Part shown: piece after piece, positions 42,181 to 54,259 of the stretch
How the letters are laid out: each line of letters starts with the position of its first letter
How positions within the stretch are numbered: the first letter of the stretch is position 1
From: Crenobacter caeni
GTDB taxonomy: Bacteria > Pseudomonadota > Gammaproteobacteria > Burkholderiales > Chromobacteriaceae
DNA length: 64,000 nt
Assembly: GCF_010435965.1 (NCBI RefSeq)
Contig: NZ_JAAGAA010000004.1
Location: 62,001 to 126,000 of the forward strand
Direction of reading: 5' to 3'
The notes under the pieces: model-generated
Databases searched by the model: none
What the model was told of the DNA's origin: nothing
What the model saw: only the letters and a program-made list of their open reading frames with translations
Position numbers and translations under genes: made by a program

Positions 42181-43638
42181 GTGACCCGAATCGCCGACCT
42201 CGCCCCGCAAGCCGTGTGGAGCCATTTCCAGACTCTGTGTGAAATTCCCCGTCCGTCCAAGCACGAGGGCGCGCTGCGCGACTATCTGAAGGGCTGGGCC
42301 GAACTGAAGGGCTTCGAGACCTCGGTCGACGCCACCGGCAACCTCTTGATCCGCAAGGGGGCGACGCCGGGCATGGAAGACCGCAAGGGCGTGGTGCTGC
42401 AAGGCCACCTCGACATGGTGTGCCAGGCCAACGCCGGTACCGAGCACGACTTCTTCAAGGACCCGGTGCGTCCGGTGCTGAAAGATGGCTGGCTGGTGGC
42501 CGAGGACACCACGCTGGGTGCCGACAACGGCATTGGCGTCGCGCTGGGGCTCGCCGCGCTCGAATCCGACACCCTCGCGCATGGTCCGCTCGAAGTGCTG
42601 CTGACCGTCGACGAGGAGGCCGGCATGGGCGGGGCGCTGGGGCTTGAGCCCGGCTGGCTGCAGGGTGAACTCCTGATCAATATCGACACCGAGGAGTGGG
42701 GCGACTTCTACCTCGGTTGCGCGGGTGGCGTCGACGTCAATGTGCGCACCGGCTACGCGCGCGAGGCGCTGCCGGCGGGGCATGCCGGCGCATTGCTGTC
42801 CGTGCGCGGCCTCAAGGGCGGCCACTCCGGCTGCGACATCCACCTCGAGCGCGGCAACGCCAACAAGCTGATGCTGCGCCTGATCCGCGAACTGCAGGCC
42901 GACTGCGGCGCGCGGGTTGCCTACTTCCGCGGCGGCACCGCGCGCAACGCGCTCGCCCGCGAGGCCGAGGCGCGCATCAGCTACCCCGCCGCGATGCACG
43001 CTGCGGTCGAGGGTCGCGTCGCCGCGTATCAGGCGCTGCTGCGCGACGAACTCGCCGGTGTCGACGACGGCGTGACGGTCAGCGTCAAGGCGGCCGAAGT
43101 GGTCGAGGTGATGGCGCAAGCGGACGAGACGCGCGTGTTCGCCGCGCTGCACGCCGCGCCGCACGGGGTCAAGCGCATGAGCCGCAAGGTCGAGGGCGTG
43201 GTCGAGACCTCGAACAACCTCGGCGTGATCGTGGTCGAGGACGGCGCGGTGTTCGCCAACCTGATGGTGCGCTCCTTGCTGGAGTCGGGCACCCGCATGC
43301 TGGCCGACGAGATCGTCGACCTGTTCACGCTCGCCGCGTTCGACATCGAGCGCGAAGGCGAGTACCCGGGCTGGGCACCGAACCCGGGCTCGGCCCTGCT
43401 CGACCTGTTCCAGCGCGTGTACGCGCGCGAGTTCGGCGGCGAGGCGGGCGTCAAGGTGATCCACGCCGGCCTCGAGTGCGGCCTGATCGGCGCGCGCTAC
43501 CCGCATATGGACATGGTGTCGTTCGGCCCCGATATCCGCGGCGCGCACGCGCCGGGCGAGCGCGTCAACGTCGAGTCGGTCGCCCATGTGTGGCGCCTGC
43601 TGCAGGCGGTGCTCGCCGACGTGCCCGCCCGCGGCTAA
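42181..43638 (+). CDS. pepD: Aminoacyl-histidine dipeptidase (peptidase D)
   Basis: A 485-residue M20 peptidase that cleaves Xaa-His dipeptides such as carnosine. Metal-binding residues appear in order: GHLDMV (His/Asp, about residue 80), GADNGIGVALGLA (about 119), DEEAGMGGALGL (Glu-Glu, about 150), and the C-terminal His in IHAGLECGLIGARYP. The lid domain (about 200-390) contains GLKGGHSG. It starts with GTG after an AGGA site. Single gene between two strong terminators. Confidence 0.94.
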   Translation: MTRIADLAPQAVWSHFQTLCEIPRPSKHEGALRDYLKGWAELKGFETSVDATGNLLIRKGATPGMEDRKGVVLQGHLDMVCQANAGTEHDFFKDPVRPVLKDGWLVAEDTTLGADNGIGVALGLAALESDTLAHGPLEVLLTVDEEAGMGGALGLEPGWLQGELLINIDTEEWGDFYLGCAGGVDVNVRTGYAREALPAGHAGALLSVRGLKGGHSGCDIHLERGNANKLMLRLIRELQADCGARVAYFRGGTARNALAREAEARISYPAAMHAAVEGRVAAYQALLRDELAGVDDGVTVSVKAAEVVEVMAQADETRVFAALHAAPHGVKRMSRKVEGVVETSNNLGVIVVEDGAVFANLMVRSLLESGTRMLADEIVDLFTLAAFDIEREGEYPGWAPNPGSALLDLFQRVYAREFGGEAGVKVIHAGLECGLIGARYPHMDMVSFGPDIRGAHAPGERVNVESVAHVWRLLQAVLADVPARG

Positions 43639-43660
43639 GCGTCCGCGGCGCCTTCCAGTT

Positions 43661-43690
43661 AAAGCCCGGCCTCGTGCCGGGCTTTTTTTG
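43661..43690 (+). terminator. Rho-independent terminator of pepD
   Basis: 10-bp stem AAAGCCCGGC / GCCGGGCTTT with a CTCGT loop, followed by a T-run. Confidence 0.93.
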
Positions 43691-43866
43691 TGCACAAGTC
43701 ATGCGCATCGGGTGCCATGGGGTTTGCGGCAGCTTGCCAGGACGTGGTTTGATCTGGGTCAAGTTTTCTGTAAACCCATGTCGCATAGCTGATTGGGTGG
43801 TATCGAAGGCTTGAATTAGAATCGCCAAAAACCCACAAAGCCGTCACTACAAAGGAAAGCCTCAAC

Positions 43867-45075
43867 ATGAGTCAGGCAGTCACCCGTTCGACCTTTGACG
43901 AGGTCATGGTTCCCAACTACAGCCCGGCCGGCTTTATTCCTGTGCGCGGCGAAGGCTCGCGGGTGTGGGACCAGTCCGGCCGCGAGTACGTGGACCTCGC
44001 CGGCGGCATCGCGGTCAACTCGCTCGGCCACTGCCATCCTGAACTGGTGGCCGCGCTCTCCGAGCAGGCCGGCCTGCTCTGGCATGTCTCCAACGTGTTC
44101 ACCAACGAGCCCGCGCTCAAGCTCGCGTCGCTCCTGGTCGAGAAGACCTTCGCAGAGCGCGTGTTCTTCTGCAACTCGGGTGCGGAAGCCAACGAGGCGG
44201 CGTTCAAGCTGGCGCGCAAGTACGCGAGCGACCATTTCGGCGCGCACAAGCACGAGATCCTGTCGACGCGCAATTCCTTCCACGGCCGCACCCTGTTCAC
44301 GGTGTCGGTCGGCGGACAACCCAAGTACACCGAGGGCTTCGCGCCGGTGCCCGCCGGCATCCGCCACTTCGATTACAACGATATCGAGTCGCTGGAAGCG
44401 CTGATCAGCGACGCGACCTGCGCGGTGGTGGTCGAGCCGGTGCAGGGCGAGGGCGGCGTGCTGCCGGCCGATCCGGCCTTCCTCGAAGCAGCCCGCGCCC
44501 TGTGCGACAAGCACGGCGCGCTCCTCATCTTCGACGAGGTGCAGACCGGCGTCGGCCGCAGCGGCTCGCTGTACGCGTACATGGAATACGGCGTCACGCC
44601 GGACATCCTGACCTCGGCCAAGTCGCTCGGCGGCGGTTTCCCGGTCGGCGCAATGCTGACCACCAGCAAGGTTGGTGCGAGCTTCGTCGTCGGCACCCAC
44701 GGCTCGACCTACGGCGGCAACCCGCTGGCGTGCGCGGTCGCGCTGCGCGTGCTGGAGATCGTCAGCCGTCAGGAGACGCTGGATGGCGTGCGTGCCAAGG
44801 CCGCGCGCCTGAGCCGGGGCCTGTCCGAACTTGGCGAGCGATTCGGCGTGTTCGAGTCCGTGCGCGGCATGGGCCTGTTGCTCGGTTGCGTGCTGGCCCC
44901 GGCGTACGCCGGTCGCGCGCGCGACGTGCTCAAGGCTGCCGAGGAAGAGGGGCTGATGCTGCTGGTCGCCGGCACCAATGTGGTCCGCCTCGCGCCAAGC
45001 CTCTTGGTCTCCGACGCGGACATCGACGAGGGCCTCGCCCGCCTCGAGCTCGCGCTGGCACGCCTCGCCCGCTGA
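43867..45075 (+). CDS. astC: Succinylornithine/acetylornithine aminotransferase
   Basis: A 402-residue class III PLP aminotransferase. PLP lysine is in [14 protein letters not shown] (about residue 250), with the [17 protein letters not shown] cofactor motif (about 98-114) and [11 protein letters not shown]. ArgD and AstC are nearly the same in sequence; the gene is called astC because the next three genes are the alpha and beta subunits of arginine succinyltransferase and the succinylglutamate semialdehyde dehydrogenase. It may also serve arginine synthesis. Confidence 0.9.
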   Translation: MSQAVTRSTFDEVMVPNYSPAGFIPVRGEGSRVWDQSGREYVDLAGGIAVNSLGHCHPELVAALSEQAGLLWHVSNVFTNEPALKLASLLVEKTFAERVFFCNSGAEANEAAFKLARKYASDHFGAHKHEILSTRNSFHGRTLFTVSVGGQPKYTEGFAPVPAGIRHFDYNDIESLEALISDATCAVVVEPVQGEGGVLPADPAFLEAARALCDKHGALLIFDEVQTGVGRSGSLYAYMEYGVTPDILTSAKSLGGGFPVGAMLTTSKVGASFVVGTHGSTYGGNPLACAVALRVLEIVSRQETLDGVRAKAARLSRGLSELGERFGVFESVRGMGLLLGCVLAPAYAGRARDVLKAAEEEGLMLLVAGTNVVRLAPSLLVSDADIDEGLARLELALARLAR

Positions 45076-45190
45076 TCCGTTGAACCTGGCGCCGGGCCGG
45101 CCGGCCCGGCGCGCATTACCCGCTACCAGAAATCCCGCCCGCGAGGCGGGGCGGGCCTGCCTGCGCCCGAAAAACGAGGGGAGAAGCACC

Positions 45191-46201
45191 ATGCTGACCG
45201 TAAGACCCGCCACCATCGGCGACTTGCCCGCGCTCGAAGCGATGGCCGTCGCCAGCGGCGTTGGCGTCACCAGCCTGCCGGCCAACCGCGAGAAGCTGTA
45301 CGACAAGCTGCGCCGCTCCGAGGCAGCCTTCGAGCAGGAAGGCGCGGACAGCGACTACTACATGTTCGTGCTCGAGCGCGAGGGCGCCGTCGTCGGCACC
45401 GCGGCGATCGCGGCGCAGGCGGGTTTTGACGAGCCCTTTTACAGCTACCGCAGCGAGACGCTGGTGCACGCGTCGCGCTCGCTCGGGGTGAACAACCGCA
45501 TCCACGCGCTGACCATGTGCCACGACCTGACCGGCCTCGTGCAGCTGTGCGGCTTCTACTGCGAGCGCGCGTTTGCCGCCGAGGCGGCCGAGCTCTTGTC
45601 GCGTGCCCGCCTGCTGTTCATCGCGAGCGAGCGTGCGCGCTTCGGCCGCCGCGCGATCGCCGAGATGCTCGGCGTGCACGACGTCGCCGGCCAGTCGCCG
45701 TTCTGGGACGCGATCGGCCGCCGCTTCTTCAACATGGACTTCAACGAAGTCGAGCGCGCGTTCGCCGAGCACAGCAAGACCTTTGTCGCCGAGCTGATGC
45801 CGGCGTACCCGATCTACGTGCCCTTGCTGCCGGACGCCGCGCAGGCGGCGATCGGCCAGGTCCACCCCGACTTCGAACAGCCTTGCCGCATCCTCGGCGC
45901 CGAAGGCTTCGAGGCCGACCAGTATCTCGACATCTTCGACGGCGGCGCGGTGCTGACCGCCGACATCGATTCGCTGCTGACTGTACGTGGTGCGACGGCC
46001 CTGCCGCTGGGCGTGACCGCGAGCCTGCCCGAAGGGGCGACACCGACGTTGCTGGGGGCCGGCGAGCGCGCGGCGTTCCGCTCGACGGTCGGGCGCGCGT
46101 TTGTCAGCGACGGCAAGGTTTGGGTCGACCCGGATACCGCCCAGGTGCTGGGTGCGGTGGACGGCCAGACGGTACGCGCGGTCGCGCAACTGGGTCTTTG
46201 A
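45191..46201 (+). CDS. aruF: Arginine N-succinyltransferase, alpha subunit
   Basis: A 336-residue AstA-family GNAT-like enzyme, first step of arginine breakdown by the AST pathway. It opens MLTVRPATIGDLPALEAMA, with SGVGVTSLPANREKL and GRRAIAEMLGVHDVAGQSPFWD visible, which are AstA signatures. A paralogue of the same length follows at once, as in Pseudomonas, where AruF and AruG make a heteromer. The two differ in the C-terminal third. Start at 45191 has GGGGAGAAG upstream. Confidence 0.92.
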   Translation: MLTVRPATIGDLPALEAMAVASGVGVTSLPANREKLYDKLRRSEAAFEQEGADSDYYMFVLEREGAVVGTAAIAAQAGFDEPFYSYRSETLVHASRSLGVNNRIHALTMCHDLTGLVQLCGFYCERAFAAEAAELLSRARLLFIASERARFGRRAIAEMLGVHDVAGQSPFWDAIGRRFFNMDFNEVERAFAEHSKTFVAELMPAYPIYVPLLPDAAQAAIGQVHPDFEQPCRILGAEGFEADQYLDIFDGGAVLTADIDSLLTVRGATALPLGVTASLPEGATPTLLGAGERAAFRSTVGRAFVSDGKVWVDPDTAQVLGAVDGQTVRAVAQLGL

Positions 46202-46212
46202 GGGGTTACAAC

Positions 46213-48710
<2,498 letters not shown>

Positions 48711-48735
48711 GGCGATCCGGGCAATGGGGAACAGG

Positions 48736-48760
48736 GGCCATGCGAACGTATGGCCTTTTT
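48736..48760 (+). terminator. Rho-independent terminator of the ast operon
   Basis: A stem GGCCATGCG / CGTATGGCC (one G-T pair) with a 2-nt loop is followed by five T residues, 26 bp after the astD stop. Confidence 0.8.
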
Positions 48761-48942
48761 CTTGCATGGATGTTGCCCGGCTTGCCGGTACTTGTGGTTT
48801 TAACGCGTTAGATAAAAACGCGTCCGGCCGAGAGCTGGCCGGCCTTGGCTTGAGTTAGGTTGGAAGAAAATCGCAATAAAAACAGTACTTTGTGATCACC
48901 CATTTGCTCAGATTGTTATATGGATTTTTCATGCATTCTTCA

Positions 48943-48972
48943 TTGACAGGCGATTGTATGCAGAAGCATAAT
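48943..48972 (+). promoter_or_regulatory. Sigma-70 promoter upstream of livHMGF
   Basis: TTGACA at 48943-48948 (perfect -35) and CATAAT at 48967-48972 are 18 bp apart, leaving a leader of about 110 nt before the GTG start of livH. Confidence 0.65.
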
Positions 48973-49088
48973 CGCCCCACAATGGCCGGCTAAGTGCCAT
49001 AAAGTTGTGCAATGCACAGGGGATACGGCGGTCAAGCAAGAGGCAAAAGCCCGCTCGCCGTGAAGCAGTCAAAACAAAGGAGTCTTTC

Positions 49089-50018
49089 GTGGACATCTTC
49101 ATCCAGCAAATCCTGAACGGCCTGGTGCTGGGCAGCATCTACGCGTTGATCGCGTTGGGCTACACCATGGTCTACGGCATCATGGGGCTGATCAACTTCG
49201 CGCACGGCGAAGTGGTGATGGTCGGCGGCATGGTGACCGTTTCCGTGGTTTCCGCCTTGATGGCAGCAGGTCTTGGCCTGCCGCCCCTGGCGCTGATCCT
49301 GATCGGCCTGATGGTCGCCGTCGCCGCGTGCATGCTGCTCGGCTTCACCATCGAGCGCGTCGCCTACCGTCCGCTGAGAAAGGCGCAGCGTCTGGCGCCG
49401 CTGATCACCGCGATCGGCGTGTCCATCGTGCTGCAGCAACTGGCGATCCTGGTGTGGGGCCGCAACTACATCCCGTTCCCGCCGATTCTCGACCATGACG
49501 TGATCCAGATCTTCGGCGCGAGCATCACCCGCCTGCAGATGGTGATCATCGTGCTGTGCCTCGCGATCATGGGCGGCTTGCTGCTGGTGGTCGAGAAGAC
49601 CAAGCTGGGCCGCGCGATGCGCGCGACCAGCCAGAACCCGGCGGTCGCCGGCCTGATGGGCGTCAACGTCAACACCATCATCTCGGCGACCTTCGTGATC
49701 GGCTCGGCGCTCGGCGCGATCGCCGGCCTGATGGTCGCGACCAACTACGAGCAGGTCCATTACTACATGGGCTTCATGATCGGCCTGAAGGCGTTCACCG
49801 CGGCGGTGTTGGGTGGCATCGGCAACCTGGCCGGCGCGGTCGCCGGCGGCATCCTGCTTGGCATCATCGAGAGTCTGGGCGCCGGCTATATCGGCGACTT
49901 GACCGGCGGCTTCCTCGGCTCGCACTACCAGGACATCTTCGCCTTCGCGGTGCTGATCGTGGTGCTGATCTTCCGTCCGTCCGGCCTGTTGGGCGAAAAG
50001 ATGGCTGACCGCGCGTAA
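49089..50018 (+). CDS. livH: Branched-chain amino acid ABC transporter permease LivH
   Basis: A 309-residue inner-membrane permease with eight or so hydrophobic segments. It starts with GTG (preceded by AAAGGAG) as VDIFIQQILNGLVLGSIYAL, and has GLINFAHGEVVMVGG and the coupling-type segment GRAMRATSQNPAVAGLMGVN near residue 175. It forms a heterodimer with LivM. First of four genes livHMGF with no binding protein between. Confidence 0.95.
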   Translation: MDIFIQQILNGLVLGSIYALIALGYTMVYGIMGLINFAHGEVVMVGGMVTVSVVSALMAAGLGLPPLALILIGLMVAVAACMLLGFTIERVAYRPLRKAQRLAPLITAIGVSIVLQQLAILVWGRNYIPFPPILDHDVIQIFGASITRLQMVIIVLCLAIMGGLLLVVEKTKLGRAMRATSQNPAVAGLMGVNVNTIISATFVIGSALGAIAGLMVATNYEQVHYYMGFMIGLKAFTAAVLGGIGNLAGAVAGGILLGIIESLGAGYIGDLTGGFLGSHYQDIFAFAVLIVVLIFRPSGLLGEKMADRA

Positions 50019-50037
50019 GGATGGGGAGAACAAAACC

Positions 50038-51120
50038 ATGAACACCATGACCAAACAGCCGGCCAGCGCCAAGAAGGTTGCCACCTTCGTCGCCAGCGCC
50101 ATCGTGCTCGCGGTGCTGCCCTTTATCGTCGGCGGCACCTTCGGCAACTCCTGGGTGCGCACGCTGGACTTCGCGCTGCTCTACGTGATGCTGGCGCTGG
50201 GCCTCAATATCGTGGTCGGCTTCGCCGGCCTCCTGGACCTGGGTTTCATCGCGTTCTACGCGGTCGGCGCCTACACCTTTGGCCTCTTGGCGTCGCCGCA
50301 TTTCAGCCTAGACATGCCGTTCTGGATCACGCTGCCCCTGGGCGCGCTGTTCGCGGCGATGTTCGGCGTGATGCTGGGCACCCCGGTGCTGAAGCTCAAG
50401 GGCGATTACCTGGCCATCGTGACGCTCGGTTTCGGCGAGATCATCCGTATCTTCCTGAACAACCTGAACGCGCCGGTCAACCTCACCAACGGCCCGCAGG
50501 GCATCAACCTGATCACCCCGATCGAGGTCGCCGGCTTCTCGTTCGGCAAGCCGCACGAGTTCTTCGGCATCACCTTCAACGGCGTGTACATGTATTACTA
50601 CCTGTTCCTCGCCCTGACGGTGCTGGTGGTGATCATGGCGTGGCGTCTGCAGCACTCGCGGATCGGCCGCGCTTGGGTCGCGATGCGCGAGGACGACATC
50701 GCCGCCGCGGCGATGGGCATCAACATCCGCAACATCAAGCTGCTGGCGTTCGCGCTGGGCGCGCTCTCCGGCGGTGTGGCAGGCGGCCTGTTTGCCTCGT
50801 TCCAGGGCTTCATCTCGCCCGAATCGTTCGGCCTTCTGGAGTCGATCATGATCCTGGCGATGGTGGTGCTGGGCGGCATGGGCAACATCCCGGGCGTGAT
50901 CCTCGGCGCCGTGGTGCTGACCGTCGTGCCGGAAGTGCTGCGCGACGTGATCGGTCCCTTGCAGATGGCGACCTTCGGCAAGATGATCATCGACCCGGAA
51001 AACGCCCGCATGCTGCTGTTCGGCCTCGCGCTTGTTGTGATGATGCTGGTCCGTCCGGAGGGGATGCTGCCCTCCAAGCGCCGCAAGGCGGAATTCGAAG
51101 ACGCGAAGGAAGGTGTGTGA
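50038..51120 (+). CDS. livM: Branched-chain amino acid ABC transporter permease LivM
   Basis: A 360-residue permease, partner of LivH. Motifs LGLNIVVGFAGLLDLGFIAF (about residues 55-75) and GRAWVAMREDDIAAAAMGIN (about 210) are typical. About nine membrane segments; a short cytoplasmic C-terminus (SKRRKAEFEDAKEGV). Follows livH by 19 bp with a GGGGAG site. Confidence 0.95.
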   Translation: MNTMTKQPASAKKVATFVASAIVLAVLPFIVGGTFGNSWVRTLDFALLYVMLALGLNIVVGFAGLLDLGFIAFYAVGAYTFGLLASPHFSLDMPFWITLPLGALFAAMFGVMLGTPVLKLKGDYLAIVTLGFGEIIRIFLNNLNAPVNLTNGPQGINLITPIEVAGFSFGKPHEFFGITFNGVYMYYYLFLALTVLVVIMAWRLQHSRIGRAWVAMREDDIAAAAMGINIRNIKLLAFALGALSGGVAGGLFASFQGFISPESFGLLESIMILAMVVLGGMGNIPGVILGAVVLTVVPEVLRDVIGPLQMATFGKMIIDPENARMLLFGLALVVMMLVRPEGMLPSKRRKAEFEDAKEGV

Positions 51121-51123
51121 GCC

Positions 51124-51894
51124 ATGGCTGAAGTCCTGCTGAAAATCGACGGCATCGTCAAACGCTTCGGCGGCCTGGTCGCGCTCTCCGAGGTCGGACT
51201 GACCATCAACAAGGGCGAGATCTACGGCCTGATCGGCCCGAACGGCGCCGGCAAGACCACGCTCTTCAACGTGCTGACCGGCCTTTACATGCCCGACGAG
51301 GGGAGCTTCACCTTCAACGGGCAGAACCTGTTCCGCGCCAAGCCGCACGTGGTGGTCGGCGCCGGCATCGCGCGCACCTTCCAGAACATCCGACTCTTCA
51401 AGGAGATGACGGCGCTGGAGAACGTGATGGTCGGCCGCCATATCCGCTCCAAGGCGGGCGCGCTGGGCGCCGTGCTGCGCGACCCGCGCACCATGGCCGA
51501 AGAGCGGGCGATCCGCGACAAGGCGATGGAACTGCTGGCCTATGTCGGCATCACCGAGGTCGCGCACGAGTTCGCCAAGAACCTGAGCTACGGCCATCAG
51601 CGCCGCCTGGAGATCGCCCGCGCGCTGGCGACCGAGCCCAAGCTCCTGGCACTGGACGAGCCGGCCGCCGGCATGAACCCGCGCGAGACGGAAGAACTCA
51701 AGGCGCTGATGGAGAAGATCCGCGCGTCCGGCGTGACCGTGCTGCTGATCGAACACGACGTCAAGCTGATGATGGGCTTGTGCGACCGCATCGCGGTACT
51801 CGACTACGGCAAGAAGATCGCCGAAGGGGTGCCCGAAGTCGTCCGTCGCGACCCGAAAGTGATCGAGGCCTATCTGGGGGTGGCCCACGAATGA
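51124..51894 (+). CDS. livG: Branched-chain amino acid ABC transporter ATPase LivG
   Basis: A 256-residue ATPase. Walker A GPNGAGKTTLFN (about residue 39), signature LSYGHQRRLEIARAL (about 155) and Walker B LLALDEPAAGMNP are intact; the ARTFQNIRLFKEMTALENVMVG Q-loop segment is LivG-specific. Three bases after livM; its stop overlaps livF. Confidence 0.95.
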   Translation: MAEVLLKIDGIVKRFGGLVALSEVGLTINKGEIYGLIGPNGAGKTTLFNVLTGLYMPDEGSFTFNGQNLFRAKPHVVVGAGIARTFQNIRLFKEMTALENVMVGRHIRSKAGALGAVLRDPRTMAEERAIRDKAMELLAYVGITEVAHEFAKNLSYGHQRRLEIARALATEPKLLALDEPAAGMNPRETEELKALMEKIRASGVTVLLIEHDVKLMMGLCDRIAVLDYGKKIAEGVPEVVRRDPKVIEAYLGVAHE

Positions 51895-52601
51895 GCATGC
51901 TGAAAGTCAACAATCTTGAGGTCGCCTACGGCGGCATCCAGGCGGTCAAGGGCATCGATTTGACCATCGAGAAGGGCGAACTGGTCACGCTGATCGGCGC
52001 CAACGGCGCGGGCAAGACGTCCACCTTGCGCACCCTGGTCGGCATGGAAAAGAAGTCCGGCGGCAGCATCGTCTACGACGGGCAGGATATTTCGGGCGTG
52101 CCGGTGTACGACTTCGTGCGCCGCGGCCTGGTGATGATCCCCGAGGGGCGCGGCGTGTTCGCCAAGCTCACCGTCGAGGAAAACCTGCGCATGGGCGCGT
52201 ACTACCGCAACGACGAGGACGGCATCAAGGCCGACATCGAGCATGTGTACGAGCTGTTTCCCCGCCTGAAGGAGCGCCAGAAGCAGCTCGCCGGCACGCT
52301 CTCCGGCGGCGAGCAGCAGATGGTCGCCATGGGCCGCGCCATCCTGTCGCGCCCCAAGCTTCTGCTGCTGGACGAGCCGTCGATGGGTCTCGCGCCCCTG
52401 ATCGTCGAGAAGATCTTCGAGATCGTGCGCAAGATCTCGGCCGAGGGCGTCACCATGCTGTTGGTCGAGCAGAACGCCAAGCTTGCGCTGGAAGTGTCGC
52501 AGCGCGGCTACGTGATGGAGAGCGGCCGCATCACCATGAGCGGCAACTCGAAAGACCTGCTCGACGACGAGCGCGTGCGTAACGCGTATCTGGGCGAATA
52601 A
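51891..52601 (+). CDS. livF: Branched-chain amino acid ABC transporter ATPase LivF
   Basis: A 236-residue ATPase. Walker A GANGAGKTSTLR, signature LSGGEQQMVAMGRAI and Walker B LLLLDEPSMGLAP are all present, with the LivF-type VPEGR-like VMIPEGRGVFAKLTVEENL. It starts within the livG stop (ATGA) and ends the operon before a strong terminator. Confidence 0.95.
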   Translation: MSMLKVNNLEVAYGGIQAVKGIDLTIEKGELVTLIGANGAGKTSTLRTLVGMEKKSGGSIVYDGQDISGVPVYDFVRRGLVMIPEGRGVFAKLTVEENLRMGAYYRNDEDGIKADIEHVYELFPRLKERQKQLAGTLSGGEQQMVAMGRAILSRPKLLLLDEPSMGLAPLIVEKIFEIVRKISAEGVTMLLVEQNAKLALEVSQRGYVMESGRITMSGNSKDLLDDERVRNAYLGE

Positions 52602-52621
52602 GCACGTTTTTGGGTGCTGGC

Positions 52622-52655
52622 GGCGCCGTGGCGACACGGCGCCTTTTGCTTTTTG
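52622..52655 (+). terminator. Rho-independent terminator of livHMGF
   Basis: Perfect 9-bp stem GGCGCCGTG / CACGGCGCC with a GCGA loop, followed by TTTTGCTTTTTG. It lies just in front of the DUF218 gene. Confidence 0.88.
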
Positions 52656-52666
52656 TGGAGGTTGGA

Positions 52667-53437
52667 ATGCCGGTGGAAACCGCGCCGGGCGTGCTCGCCC
52701 GGCTCGCGCTGGGCAGCGTGCTGCTGCCGCCCGTCAACATGTTGCTGATCGCCGCGATCGGCGGAGTGCTGGCCTGGCGCGGCCGGCGGCGGCTGGGTCT
52801 TTCTCTGTTGGCGTTGGCCGCGCTCTTCAGCTACCTGATGGCGACCCCGCGCGTGGCGATGTGGCTGAACGCCGGGCTCGAACCGGGCGAAGTCGCGCGG
52901 GTGCCGGATGTCGCCAAAACCGGCGCCATCGTGGTGCTGGGCGGCGGCAAGAAGCCGGCACCCGAATACGGCGGCAACGAGCTGACCGCCGACGCGTCCG
53001 GCCGCCTGCGCTACGCGGCCTTTTTGTCGCGTCAGACAGGCGTGCCGCTTTTGCTGACCGGCGGCGCGCCGCTGGGCGGCGAGCCCGAAGCGTGGGTGAT
53101 GCAGAGGACGCTGACGCGCGACTACCTGCTCGAGCCCAAGTGGGTCGAGTCGGAGGCGGTCAATACTGCTGACAACGCGCGGCTCGCCGCGGCGATGCTC
53201 AAGACCTCGGGCGTCACACGCATCACCCTGGTGTCGCAGGCCTGGCACCTGAAGCGCGCGATCCCGCTTTTCGAGGCGCAGGGCCTCAAGGTGCTGCCGG
53301 CACCGACCGGCTTTACCCGCTACGACGGCGGCGGCCTCGTGTGGTGGCTGCCGAGTGGCCGCGCCATGCAGGAGTCACATCAGGCGCTGCGAGAATATGT
53401 GGGATTGCTATACCATGCACTTGGTAAAGTTTTTTGA
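52667..53437 (+). CDS. DUF218 (YdcF/SanA/ElyC-like) membrane protein
   Basis: A 256-residue protein with two N-terminal membrane segments (about residues 12-37 and 42-62) and a C-terminal DUF218 domain: AIVVLGGGKKPAPEYGG, then LLLTGGAPLGGE, SEAVNTADNARLAA and LVSQAWHLKRAIPLFEAQGL. ElyC-type members support envelope polysaccharide or peptidoglycan biosynthesis in E. coli. GGAGG ribosome binding site 6 nt before the ATG. Followed by the MoCF gene after 9 bp. Confidence 0.88.
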   Translation: MPVETAPGVLARLALGSVLLPPVNMLLIAAIGGVLAWRGRRRLGLSLLALAALFSYLMATPRVAMWLNAGLEPGEVARVPDVAKTGAIVVLGGGKKPAPEYGGNELTADASGRLRYAAFLSRQTGVPLLLTGGAPLGGEPEAWVMQRTLTRDYLLEPKWVESEAVNTADNARLAAAMLKTSGVTRITLVSQAWHLKRAIPLFEAQGLKVLPAPTGFTRYDGGGLVWWLPSGRAMQESHQALREYVGLLYHALGKVF

Positions 53438-53446
53438 GGAGCAGGC

Positions 53447-54202
53447 ATGGATTTTTCGGCGATCATCATCGGGGACGAACTGTTGAGCGGCAAGCGCCAG
53501 GACAAGCACCTGGCGGCGCTGATCGGCATCCTCGGCGCACGGGGGCTCGGCCTCTCCCGCGTCGTCTACCTGGGCGACACGCCTGCGGCGATTACCCGCG
53601 AGCTTGAGCGCGCGTTCTCCTCCGGCGAGGCGGTGTTCTCCTTTGGCGGTATCGGCGCGACGCCGGACGACCATACCCGCCAGTGTGCGGCCGACGCGCT
53701 CGGGGTGCCGCTCGCCATCCACCCCGACGCGCGCGCGATCATCGAGGCGCGCTTCGGAGACGAGGCTTACCCGCACCGCATCAATATGGGCAACATCCCG
53801 CAAGGCGCGGCGCTGATCCCCAACCCGGTCAACCAGATGCCGGGCTTCTCGGTGCGCGACGTGCACTTCGTGCCGGGCTTCCCGAGCATGGCGTGGCCGA
53901 TGGTCGAGTGGGTGCTGGACACCCGCTACCGCCACCTGTTCGCGAGCGAGCCCGAGGTCGAGGCGACGGTGATCGCGCTTGACGCGCGCGAGGGCGACCT
54001 GATCACGCTGATGCAGGCGTTCACCGCGCGCTACCCGGCCTTGCGCTTCTCCAGCCTGCCGAACTTCGGCAACGCCGCCATTCCGCAGATGCATATCGAG
54101 TTCGGCTTCCGCGGCGACGCGGCGACCGTCGCCGAGGCGATGGCGCAGTGGCGGCAGGCGCTCGCCGAGGCCGGCTACAGCCTGCTGGAACGTCCGGATT
54201 AA
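53447..54202 (+). CDS. MoCF/CinA N-terminal-type molybdopterin-binding domain protein
   Basis: A 251-residue protein with a MoaB/Mog-like domain (about residues 1-170): IIIGDELLSGKRQDKHL at the start and the GGIGATPDDHTRQ loop (about 68), both standard for the CinA-like competence/damage-inducible group. The C-terminal CinA nicotinamide deamidase domain is absent, so it is the short form found in many betaproteobacteria. Function is not established. Probably co-transcribed with the DUF218 gene. Confidence 0.88.
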   Translation: MDFSAIIIGDELLSGKRQDKHLAALIGILGARGLGLSRVVYLGDTPAAITRELERAFSSGEAVFSFGGIGATPDDHTRQCAADALGVPLAIHPDARAIIEARFGDEAYPHRINMGNIPQGAALIPNPVNQMPGFSVRDVHFVPGFPSMAWPMVEWVLDTRYRHLFASEPEVEATVIALDAREGDLITLMQAFTARYPALRFSSLPNFGNAAIPQMHIEFGFRGDAATVAEAMAQWRQALAEAGYSLLERPD

Positions 54203-54215
54203 CCCGCTGCCCTTG

Positions 54216-54255
54216 CGCGCGCGCCCGACAAAAGGTAGCGTGCGCGCTTTTTATT
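54216..54255 (+). terminator. Possible terminator before the endonuclease gene
   Basis: GCGCGC-rich arms around CCGACAAAAGGTA are followed by TTTTTATT. It would end the MoCF transcript just before the endonuclease start codon. Confidence 0.5.
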
Positions 54256-54259
54256 GCCC

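Larger units (their letters stand above)
48711..49088. other. Intergenic region between astD and livH
   Basis: These 378 bp contain the astD terminator, a small GC hairpin near 48825-48842 (GGCCG.../CGGCC-type), a palindrome TAACGCGTTA at 48801-48810 and a promoter for livH. They are more AT-rich than neighbouring genes. No gene is seen; astB and astE are absent. Confidence 0.6.
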